NCBI GenBank assembly: GCA_030830865.1
Contig: JAURME010000165.1
Location: forward strand, 1 to 35,768
DNA: 35,768 nt
Direction of reading: 5' to 3'
Source of the DNA: Candidatus Nanopelagicales bacterium
GTDB taxonomy: Bacteria; Actinomycetota; Actinomycetes; S36-B12
A program made the translations under genes and the position numbers. A model generated the notes under the pieces. It worked only from the letters and a program-made list of their open reading frames with translations, was not told where the DNA came from and ran no database searches. The number at the start of each line of letters is the position of its first letter. The first letter of the stretch is position 1. Positions 29,801 to 35,768 of the stretch are shown here, piece by piece.

Positions 29801-31069
29801 TCAGCCCCGCGGGTACGCCGGGTGGGCCTCGACGAGGGCGGTGACCTCCTGGGCGATGGCGAGGGCATCGGAGCCGTCCGCGTCTCGGACCGCGCGACCG
29901 ATCAGCGAGGCGATGGTGCGCATGTCGTCCTCCCCCATGCCCTGTGTCGTCACGGCAGGCGTGCCGACGCGGATCCCGGACCCCTTGGACGGCGGCTCCG
30001 GGTCGTACGGGATCGCGTTCTTGTTCAGGGTGATGCGCGCGGCGTCACAGCGCTGCTCGGCGACATCGCCGGTGACCCCCAGTCCCCGGATGTCGATCAG
30101 CGCGAGGTGTGTCTCCGTCCCGCCGCTCACCGGACGCATGCCCTCGCCCGCGAGGCCCGCCGCAAGTGCCTGGGCATTGCGGATGACCTGACGCGCGTAC
30201 TCCTGATAAGCCGGAGTCGCGGCCTCCTTGAGGGCGACCGCCTTCGCGGCGACCGCGTGCATCAGAGGGCCGCCCTGCATCATCGGGAACACGGCCTTGT
30301 CGATCTTCGCGGCGTGCTCCTCCTTGCACAGGATCATCCCACCGCGCGGACCGCGCAGGACCTTGTGCGTGGTGAAGGTGACGACGTCGGCGTAGGGCAC
30401 GGGGCTCGGGATCGCCTTGCCGGCAACGAGACCGATGAAGTGCGCGGCATCGACCATGAGGATGGCACCGACCTCGTCGGCGATCTCCCGGAAGGCCGCG
30501 AAGTCGATCAGGCTCGGGTAGGCCGTCGCTCCCGCGATGATCATCTTCGGCCTGCGCTCGCGGGCGATGGAACGGACCTCGTCATAGTCGATGAGCTCGG
30601 TGTCCTGACGGACCCCATAGGAAGCGATGTCGAACCACTTGCCGGAGAAGTTCACCTTGGAACCATGCGTCAGGTGACCACCGTGGGCCAGGCTCATCGC
30701 CATCACCGTGTCGCCCGGCATGACGAAGGCGCCATAGGCGGCGATGTTGGCACTCGCACCGCTGTGCGGCTGGAGGTTGGCGTGCTCGGCCCCGAAGAGT
30801 TCCTTGGCGCGGTCGATGCCGATGTTCTCGGCACGGTCCACATCAGCGCAGCCGCCGTAGTACCGACGCCCCGGGTACCCCTCGGCGTACTTGTTGCTCA
30901 GGGTCGACCCCAGGGCGGCGAGGACCGCCGGGGACGTGAAGTTCTCACTCGCGATGAGCTGCAGACCGCTGCGAAGGCGCTCGAGCTCGTCGAGGATGAC
31001 ACCGGCGATCTGCGGATCCTCGGCCGTGAGCTGGTCGAAGTCCGGCCCCCAAAACGGCGTGCTGTCCAT
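29801..31069 (-). CDS. glyA: Serine hydroxymethyltransferase GlyA
   Basis: A 422-residue pyridoxal-phosphate enzyme that interconverts serine and glycine with tetrahydrofolate and feeds one-carbon metabolism. Motifs: SENFTSPAVL, SNKYAEGYPGRRYYGG, MVDAAHFIGLVAG and [12 protein letters not shown] with the PLP lysine K236. The ATG at 31069 has GAGGGAG four bases upstream; open frame beyond it is not conserved. It lies between tsaC and wecA, the place it has, from memory, in Streptomyces but not in M. tuberculosis. I see no glycine or ZTP riboswitch in the 97-base upstream gap. Confidence 0.97.
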   Translation of the reverse strand: MDSTPFWGPDFDQLTAEDPQIAGVILDELERLRSGLQLIASENFTSPAVLAALGSTLSNKYAEGYPGRRYYGGCADVDRAENIGIDRAKELFGAEHANLQPHSGASANIAAYGAFVMPGDTVMAMSLAHGGHLTHGSKVNFSGKWFDIASYGVRQDTELIDYDEVRSIARERRPKMIIAGATAYPSLIDFAAFREIADEVGAILMVDAAHFIGLVAGKAIPSPVPYADVVTFTTHKVLRGPRGGMILCKEEHAAKIDKAVFPMMQGGPLMHAVAAKAVALKEAATPAYQEYARQVIRNAQALAAGLAGEGMRPVSGGTETHLALIDIRGLGVTGDVAEQRCDAARITLNKNAIPYDPEPPSKGSGIRVGTPAVTTQGMGEDDMRTIASLIGRAVRDADGSDALAIAQEVTALVEAHPAYPRG

Positions 31070-31136
31070 GTTCTCCCTCAATGCTCGCCGCCTCGCTGCG
31101 GTCAGGTTGGTGTGCCTGCAGATCGATCGACCACCG

Positions 31137-31165
31137 GAGTGAGGGGCGGACGATCGCCCCCACTC
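31137..31165 (-). terminator. Hairpin between tsaC and glyA
   Basis: On the minus strand GAGTG and GGGGCG pair with CGCCCC and CACTC around a 6-base loop, with a single bulge. The stem begins at the tsaC stop codon and ends about 67 bases before glyA. It lacks a U-tract, so it could terminate partly, protect the tsaC 3' end or mark mRNA processing. Confidence 0.4.
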
Positions 31166-31830
31166 TACGCGCTGGCCGGCCCACCCTCCGGGAGCACGCT
31201 CGGACAGCACTCACGGAGCACCTCGAAGCCGATGGCGCCCTCGCGCACCACGCGCGGCGGCGCCGTCGTCGCGTCGACGATGGTGCTGGGCAACCCGGGA
31301 TCCTCGCCGAGGGGTCCGGCGTCGAGGGCAAGAGCAGCCACCTCACCGGCCTGGGTCAGGGCATCGTCGACATCCGTGGGAGCCGCCATGCCCGGAAGGT
31401 TGGCGGAGGTCGCGACAACGGGTCCTGCCGCCTGCAGGACGGCGAGGGCGACGGGATGCAGGGGCATGCGCACGGCCAGCGGTGCGTCGGCCGGCAGGTC
31501 CCACGCCAGGCTGGGCTGCGGGGTGAGCAGAAGGGTGAGGGCACCCGGCCAGCAGCGAGCCATGAGCGCCTCGGCATCGGCACTGACCCGGGCGGCGATA
31601 CCGGGGACCGTGGAGCGACCGCCGACCATGACCGGTAGCGGAGCATCGTCGTCGTACCCCTTGGCCTCCCGCAGCGTTGCCACACCCCGGCGGGAGAAGG
31701 CGTCCGCGGCGATGGCGTAGACGGACTCCGTCGGCAGCACAACCAGATCGCCCCGACGCAGCGCCGCCAGGGCCGAGGCCACGGCCTGCTCTCGATGCGC
31801 ACCGTCGGCGCACTGGATGCGCTGCGTCAC
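31165..31830 (-). CDS. tsaC: L-threonylcarbamoyladenylate synthase (TsaC/Sua5 family)
   Basis: A 221-residue YrdC-domain enzyme that makes threonylcarbamoyl-AMP from threonine, bicarbonate and ATP for t6A modification of tRNAs reading ANN codons. LVVLPTESVYAIAADA and VVATSANLPGMAAPT are family motifs. The REAKGYDDDAPLPVMV segment is the KxR-type loop with the usual arginine missing. Length suits the single-domain form without the Sua5 C-terminal domain. The GTG start at 31830 overlaps the prmC stop in GTGA. Confidence 0.9.
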   Translation of the reverse strand: MTQRIQCADGAHREQAVASALAALRRGDLVVLPTESVYAIAADAFSRRGVATLREAKGYDDDAPLPVMVGGRSTVPGIAARVSADAEALMARCWPGALTLLLTPQPSLAWDLPADAPLAVRMPLHPVALAVLQAAGPVVATSANLPGMAAPTDVDDALTQAGEVAALALDAGPLGEDPGLPSTIVDATTAPPRVVREGAIGFEVLRECCPSVLPEGGPASA

Positions 31831-32831
31831 GGTGTGCTCACCCCCAGTGCCCCTGCCAGCTTGCGGGCCAGGGTCAGGCGGGGCAAGCCGTTCAGGTCGG
31901 TCCGGTCGACGATGTCGACGAACACGGACTCTCCCGGCGACACGCCGCTGCGGGCAGCGAGTCCGGCGTCGGCGATGCAGGCGGCGAGGGCGCCGGGCGC
32001 GCCGGCTTCACCCGCCTCGACTCCTTGAACATCCGCGTGCTCGACGGCCAGGAGGCCGCCCGGACGCAGGAGAACAGCCGCGGTGCGCGCGATGCGGCGA
32101 ACCACATCGAGACCGTCGTCTCCCCCGTACAGGGCAACCGCCGGCTCATGGTCGCGCACCTCCGGCTCCCGGGGGATCATCTGATCCGGGATGTAGGGCG
32201 GGTTCGAGACGATGACGTCGACGCGTCCGACGAGGTGCGCGAGCTGACGGTCGGCCACGTCGCCGGCGTCCGCGTGGTGGACCTGCACCTGCGATCCCTT
32301 CTCGTCCAGGAGTCGCGCGTGGGCCGCCACGTTGCGGCGCGTCCACACCACCGCCTCATCGTCGAGTTCCACCGCATGCACGACGCTGCCGGGGGCCTCC
32401 GTCGCCAGCGAAAGGGCGAGGATGCCACTGCCGGCGCACAGGTCGACAGCGATCCTCTCCCCCTCGGGGTGTTCGCCCAGTGCCCTGATGCCGACCTCGG
32501 CCAGCAGTTCGGTCTCTGGACGGGGGATGAACACACCGGGCCCCACCTCGACCTCGAGGTACCGAAAGGCGGCCGTGCCCAGCAGGTGTTGAAGGGGCGT
32601 GCGGCTCAGGCGCCTCGCCAGGAGCTTCTCGATCTGCACTTTCTGCTCGTCCGTCGGTGCCTCCTGCAGGAAGAGGCGACTGCGGGTCGTGCCCAGTGCG
32701 TGGGCGACGATCTCAGCGGCATCCACCGAGGGGGACGGGATACCAGCGATGGTGAGACGACGCTCGGCGTCGACGAGCACATCGCGGACCGTGACCCGCG
32801 AGCCGTAGGTGTGATCGTCGGGAAGGGTCAC
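31827..32831 (-). CDS. prmC: Release factor glutamine methyltransferase PrmC
   Basis: A 334-residue SAM-dependent enzyme that methylates the GGQ glutamine of release factors such as the PrfA encoded just upstream. An N-terminal helical domain (about 15-85) precedes the Rossmann methyltransferase with [12 protein letters not shown] (about 129-140) and the catalytic NPPY at 210-213. I chose the GTG at 32831 because it overlaps the prfA stop in GTGA; a GTG twelve codons later at 32795 is an alternative. About 30 residues follow the usual C-terminus ([19 protein letters not shown]). The stop in turn overlaps tsaC. Confidence 0.94.
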   Translation of the reverse strand: MTLPDDHTYGSRVTVRDVLVDAERRLTIAGIPSPSVDAAEIVAHALGTTRSRLFLQEAPTDEQKVQIEKLLARRLSRTPLQHLLGTAAFRYLEVEVGPGVFIPRPETELLAEVGIRALGEHPEGERIAVDLCAGSGILALSLATEAPGSVVHAVELDDEAVVWTRRNVAAHARLLDEKGSQVQVHHADAGDVADRQLAHLVGRVDVIVSNPPYIPDQMIPREPEVRDHEPAVALYGGDDGLDVVRRIARTAAVLLRPGGLLAVEHADVQGVEAGEAGAPGALAACIADAGLAARSGVSPGESVFVDIVDRTDLNGLPRLTLARKLAGALGVSTP

Positions 32832-33901
32832 GCGGGAGACTCGCTCAGTCGACTCGCTCGGTCGGCCTCGACACATGCATCGATGACGGCCTCCAGTTCT
32901 CCGTCGAGCACCTGGTCGAGGTTGTACGCCTTGAAACCGACCCGGTGGTCGCTGATGCGGTTCTCCGGGAAGTTATACGTGCGGATGCGCTCGCTGCGAT
33001 CCACGGTGCGCACCTGGGATCGCCGGGCGTCCGACGCCTCTGCGGCCGCGGTGGCCTGGGCTTCGGCCAGAAGCCGAGCGCGCAGGATGCGCATCGCGGA
33101 CTCCTTGTTCTGCAGTTGGCTCTTCTCGTTCTGGCAGGATACGACGACCCCGGTCGGAAGATGCGTGATGCGCACGGCGGAGTCGGTGGTGTTGACGCTC
33201 TGCCCACCGGGTCCGGACGAGCGGTAGACGTCGATCCGAAGGTCGTTGGGGTCGACGACGACGTCGACCTCCTCGGCCTCGGGCAGGACAAGCACGCCGG
33301 CGGCCGATGTGTGGATACGGCCCTGGGACTCGGTGACCGGCACACGCTGGACCCGATGCACACCGCCCTCGAACTTCAGCCGCGCGAAGGGAGCACGTCC
33401 GGGCTCAGGGCTGCCCTTTGCCTTGACCGCGATCGAGATGTCCTTGTAGCCGCCAAGATCGGATTCGACGGAGTCGATGACCTGGGTCGACCAGCCCTGC
33501 CGTTCGGCATACCGCAGGTACATCCGGGCGAGGTCGCCAGCGAAGAGGGCCGACTCCTCCCCTCCCTCCCCTGCCTTGACCTCCACGATGACGTCCTTGT
33601 CGTCCATAGGATCGCGGGGCAGCAGCAGTTCGGTCAGCCGCTCGGCCGCGGTGTCCCGGCGGGCCTCCTGGCTCGCGACCTCGTCCGCGAAATCAGGGTC
33701 GGCATCGGCGAGCTCCTGGGCTGCGGCGAGATCATCACACGCGGACTGCCACTCGCGGTACGTGGCCACGAGCGGTCCAAGCTCGGCGAACCTCCGCCCC
33801 AGTCGCCGGGCAGCCGCCTGATCGCCGTGCACGGCCGGATCCGCCAGCTGCGCCTCGACGTCGGCGTACTCCGCCACGAGGTCCACGCAGGACTCGAACA
33901 T
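32828..33901 (-). CDS. prfA: Peptide chain release factor 1
   Basis: A 357-residue factor that ends translation at UAA and UAG. The anticodon-like motif PVT lies at 188-190 within [12 protein letters not shown] (PxT marks RF1, SPF would mark RF2). GGQ lies at 232-234 in [21 protein letters not shown] lies five bases before the ATG at 33901. The stop overlaps the prmC start, coupling the factor to its own methylase. Confidence 0.97.
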   Translation of the reverse strand: MFESCVDLVAEYADVEAQLADPAVHGDQAAARRLGRRFAELGPLVATYREWQSACDDLAAAQELADADPDFADEVASQEARRDTAAERLTELLLPRDPMDDKDVIVEVKAGEGGEESALFAGDLARMYLRYAERQGWSTQVIDSVESDLGGYKDISIAVKAKGSPEPGRAPFARLKFEGGVHRVQRVPVTESQGRIHTSAAGVLVLPEAEEVDVVVDPNDLRIDVYRSSGPGGQSVNTTDSAVRITHLPTGVVVSCQNEKSQLQNKESAMRILRARLLAEAQATAAAEASDARRSQVRTVDRSERIRTYNFPENRISDHRVGFKAYNLDQVLDGELEAVIDACVEADRASRLSESPA

Positions 33902-33967
33902 GGTCACTCCTCTGCTCGCCCCCGTCGCCCGCAGGGACGACCCGGGGCGCTGCCCAGACATGAAACA

Positions 33968-34039
33968 CCCCGGGCGCCGGCTGGGGGCCTACCGCGTGAC
34001 GGGGGAGACACGCGGTAGGCGCCGAACCGGCGCCCGGGG
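33968..34039 (-). terminator. Large two-tier hairpin between rpmE and prfA
   Basis: An outer 13-base perfect inverted repeat (33968-33980 with 34027-34039, CCCCGGGCGCCGG type) encloses an inner 12-base perfect repeat (33987-33998 with 34009-34020, GCCTACCGCGTG type). It begins nine bases after the rpmE stop. Transcribed from rpmE it is followed by GTGTTTC, only a weak U-run. It most likely terminates or attenuates rpmE transcripts before prfA. Confidence 0.8.
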
Positions 34040-34047
34040 CGGTGAAG

Positions 34048-34263
34048 TTAGTTGGAGGTCTTCTTGCCGTAGCGGCTCTCGAACTTCGCGACGCGACCGC
34101 CGGTGTCGAGAATCTTCTGCTTGCCCGTGTAGAACGGGTGGCACTGGGAGCACACGTCGGCGTGGATCACGCCGTCCTTGGCGGTGCTCCGGGTCGTGAA
34201 CGTCGCACCGCAGGTGCACGTCACCGTGGTCTCCCCGTAGGTGGGGTGGATGTCAGCCTTCAT
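34048..34263 (-). CDS. rpmE: 50S ribosomal protein L31, zinc-binding form
   Basis: A 71-residue ribosomal protein. C16, C18, C38 and C41 (CTC and CSQC) form the zinc site of the C+ type of L31, which is usually replaced by the C- paralogue under zinc shortage. [20 protein letters not shown] is the family core. AGAGGA lies four bases before the ATG at 34263. It stands between two strong hairpins: a structured leader upstream and a terminator downstream. Confidence 0.97.
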   Translation of the reverse strand: MKADIHPTYGETTVTCTCGATFTTRSTAKDGVIHADVCSQCHPFYTGKQKILDTGGRVAKFESRYGKKTSN

Positions 34264-34277
34264 GATGTCCTCTCATC

Positions 34278-34320
34278 GCTCCGGGTCGAGCCGCCCGGGT
34301 GGGCGCTCGTGAACCGGAGC
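34278..34320 (-). ncRNA. Structured leader of rpmE, candidate L31 leader
   Basis: On the minus strand GCTCCGG (34320-34314) pairs with CCGGAGC (34284-34278). After an internal loop, GAGC and GCCC pair with GGGC and GCTC around an ACCC loop (34308-34288), with one bulged G. The element ends five bases before the AGAGGA ribosome binding site. Position and shape suit an autoregulatory L31 leader, of which actinobacterial versions have been described; the match is inferred from structure only. Confidence 0.5.
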
Positions 34321-34326
34321 CGCATC

Positions 34327-34332
34327 AGTATG
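34327..34332 (-). promoter_or_regulatory. Candidate -10 element of rpmE
   Basis: CATACT on the minus strand (34332-34327) follows TTTCGC by 18 bases in the 122-base gap after rho. It would give a leader of about 60 bases that contains the hairpin just described. Confidence 0.35.
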
Positions 34333-34385
34333 CCACCTCGTGCTGAGGGGGCGAAATCCGGTCAGCGTTCGGTCCCGTCGCCAGG

Positions 34386-35768
34386 TCAGTCGTCGTCCCC
34401 GCCATTGACCGACGGGGTCGTCTTCTGGACCTGCAGCAGGAACTCCTGGTTGCTCGTGGTCTCGCGGAGTTTGGTGAGCAGGAGTTCGATCGACTGCTGC
34501 TGGTCGAGCGCATGCAGCACCCGGCGCAGCTTCCACACGATCTTCAGCTCCTCGTTCGACATGAGCAGCTCCTCCTTGCGGGTGCCGGAGGCGTCGACGT
34601 CGACGGCGGGGAAGATCCGCTTGTCGGCGAGACGACGATCCAGCTTGAGCTCCATGTTGCCGGTGCCCTTGAACTCCTCGAAGATGACCTCGTCCATGCG
34701 CGATCCGGTCTCCACCAGCGCGGTCGCGAGGATCGTGAGGGATCCTCCGTCCTCGATGTTGCGGGCAGCGCCGAAGAAGCGCTTGGGCGGGTACAGGGCG
34801 GTCGAGTCGACGCCACCGGACAGGATGCGTCCGGAGGCCGGCGCCGCCAGGTTGTAGGCGCGACCCAGACGGGTCATGGAGTCCAACAGGACGACGACGT
34901 CATGACCGAGTTCGACGAGCCGCTTGGCCCGCTCGATCGACAATTCGGCAATGATCGTGTGGTCCTCGGCGGGCCGGTCGAAGGTGGAGGCGATGACCTC
35001 CCCCTTGACCGATCGCTGCATATCGGTGACCTCCTCGGGCCGCTCGTCGACGAGCACGACCATGAGGTGGACCTCGGGGTTGTTCAGAGTGATCGCGTTG
35101 GCGATCGACTGAAGGACCATCGTCTTGCCGGCCTTCGGCGGGGAGACGATGAGACCTCGCTGGCCCTTGCCGATCGGCGCGACCAGGTCGATGACCCGGG
35201 TCGTCAGGTTGGTCGGCTCACCCTCGAGTTTGAGACGGTTCTGCGGGTAGAGGGGCGTGAGCTTCGAGAACTCCGGCCGGTTGCGGGCTGCCTCGATGGT
35301 GCCGCCATTGACGGTGTCGATGCGCACGAGGGGGGTGAACTTCTCCTTGCGATCGCCGTCCTTCGGAGCGCGGGTGGCACCAGTGATGGCATCGCCCTTG
35401 CGCAGGCCGCTCTTGCGAACCATCGACAAGGAGACGTAGACGTCGTTCGGACCCGGCAGGTAGCCGCTGGTGCGCACGAACGCGTAGTTGTCCATCACGT
35501 CGAGGATGCCGGCCACGGGAATGAGGACGTCATCCTCACTGATCTCCGGCTCGACATCGCTGTACCCGCCCCCGCGCTGACGGTCCCGGCGGTCGCGATA
35601 GCGGTCCCGGCCGCGGCGGCGCCGGCTACGGCCGCCGCCCTCGTCCGGGAAGTCGCGGTCGCCCCGGTTGTCGTTGCGATCACGGTTGTCGTTGCGATCA
35701 CGGTTGTCGTTGCGATCACGGTTGTCGTTGCGATCACGGTTGTCGTTGCGATCACGGTTGTCGTTGCG
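34386..35768 (-). CDS. rho: Transcription termination factor Rho, N-terminus missing
   Basis: The gene runs off the window end; 460 C-terminal residues are visible to the TGA at 34386. The first 35 visible residues are tandem RNDNRD units followed by an Arg-rich stretch (RSRRRRGRDRYRDRRDR). This belongs to the basic insertion domain found in actinobacterial Rho. Next come the RNA-binding cold-shock-like domain (VAGILDVMDNYAFVRTSGYLPG) and the hexameric ATPase with PPKAGKT (Walker A), VVVLLDSMTRLGRAYN (Walker B) and the secondary RNA site near GGSLTILATALVETGSRMD. Rho is an RNA helicase that ends transcription. The repeats are in frame with the domain. Confidence 0.96.
   Translation of the reverse strand, partial: RNDNRDRNDNRDRNDNRDRNDNRDRNDNRDRNDNRGDRDFPDEGGGRSRRRRGRDRYRDRRDRQRGGGYSDVEPEISEDDVLIPVAGILDVMDNYAFVRTSGYLPGPNDVYVSLSMVRKSGLRKGDAITGATRAPKDGDRKEKFTPLVRIDTVNGGTIEAARNRPEFSKLTPLYPQNRLKLEGEPTNLTTRVIDLVAPIGKGQRGLIVSPPKAGKTMVLQSIANAITLNNPEVHLMVVLVDERPEEVTDMQRSVKGEVIASTFDRPAEDHTIIAELSIERAKRLVELGHDVVVLLDSMTRLGRAYNLAAPASGRILSGGVDSTALYPPKRFFGAARNIEDGGSLTILATALVETGSRMDEVIFEEFKGTGNMELKLDRRLADKRIFPAVDVDASGTRKEELLMSNEELKIVWKLRRVLHALDQQQSIELLLTKLRETTSNQEFLLQVQKTTPSVNGGDDD
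35665..35768. repeat. Perfect 18-base tandem repeat inside rho
   Basis: Five complete copies of CGGTTGTCGTTGCGATCA run from 35665 to 35754, and 14 bases of a sixth reach the window end. I see no base differences between copies. Read on the minus strand each codes RNDNRD in the Rho frame. The array may continue beyond the window. Confidence 0.97.

Noticed and set aside
31070-31164. Possible glycine or ZTP riboswitch before glyA
   Set aside because: I looked for the conserved ZTP and glycine aptamer cores and found neither; only a hairpin at the tsaC end is present.
29750-31720. Plus-strand open frame of 656 codons opposite glyA and tsaC
   Set aside because: It spans two conserved minus-strand genes and their spacer; the translation is low-complexity and unlike any family.

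Overview
The window reads as a chromosomal segment of a high-GC actinobacterium (class Actinomycetia). The gene families point there: GlgE-type glycogen synthesis, the NucS mismatch endonuclease, a MurA with Asp instead of the active-site Cys, and a fused b-delta ATP synthase subunit. Several genes also carry a -10-like hexamer 5-8 bases before the start codon, as leaderless actinobacterial transcripts do. From memory, the backbone order (rho, rpmE, prfA, prmC, tsaC, wecA, atp operon, cobalamin adenosyltransferase/murA, nucS, mce, thioredoxin-TPR, glgB/glgE, glgP) is the order found in Mycobacterium tuberculosis and, in part, Streptomyces. The genus cannot be fixed from this window.

Region 1 (1-7567) is alpha-glucan metabolism: the 3' end of glgX, then glgP on the minus strand, then divergent glgE-glgB. 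GlgE extends alpha-1,4-glucan from maltose-1-phosphate, GlgB branches it, GlgP and GlgX break it down. TreS/Pep2, which often sit between glgE and glgB, are absent here.

Region 2 (7586-13823) holds a thioredoxin-TPR chaperone-like protein divergent from a cysteine-free Rrf2 regulator. It continues with a C3/C4 acyl-CoA group (meaB, mce, ccr) of the methylmalonyl/ethylmalonyl-CoA routes and a membrane acyltransferase with an SGNH domain.

Region 3 (13895-18612) is a minus-strand run: nucS, a duplicated 3-hydroxyacyl-CoA dehydrogenase, a small Cys/His protein and two alpha/beta hydrolases. A small divergent membrane protein follows. The adenosyltransferase gene at 19941 would supply adenosylcobalamin to the mutases that MeaB and Mce serve.

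Region 4 (18631-28529) contains murA divergent from the adenosyltransferase, a strong two-way terminator, and the complete F1Fo ATP synthase operon atpIBEFHAGDC on the minus strand. The synthase has three traits known from the mycobacterial latent ATPase: an alpha C-terminal extension, a gamma loop insertion and a b-delta fusion. Its c subunit is close to the bedaquiline target.

Region 5 (28678-35768) is a minus-strand run of wecA, glyA, tsaC, prmC, prfA, rpmE and a partial rho. Start/stop overlaps link prfA-prmC-tsaC, and large hairpins flank rpmE.

Most of the window is conserved housekeeping DNA. I see no clearly new multi-gene system, no tRNA or rRNA, no CRISPR array, no insertion sequence and no phage. 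The most interesting points are the possible cofactor split inside the duplicated dehydrogenase, the mirror-symmetric Rrf2/thioredoxin promoter region, the mycobacterial-like ATP synthase, the rpmE leader hairpin and a perfect 18-base tandem repeat in rho.
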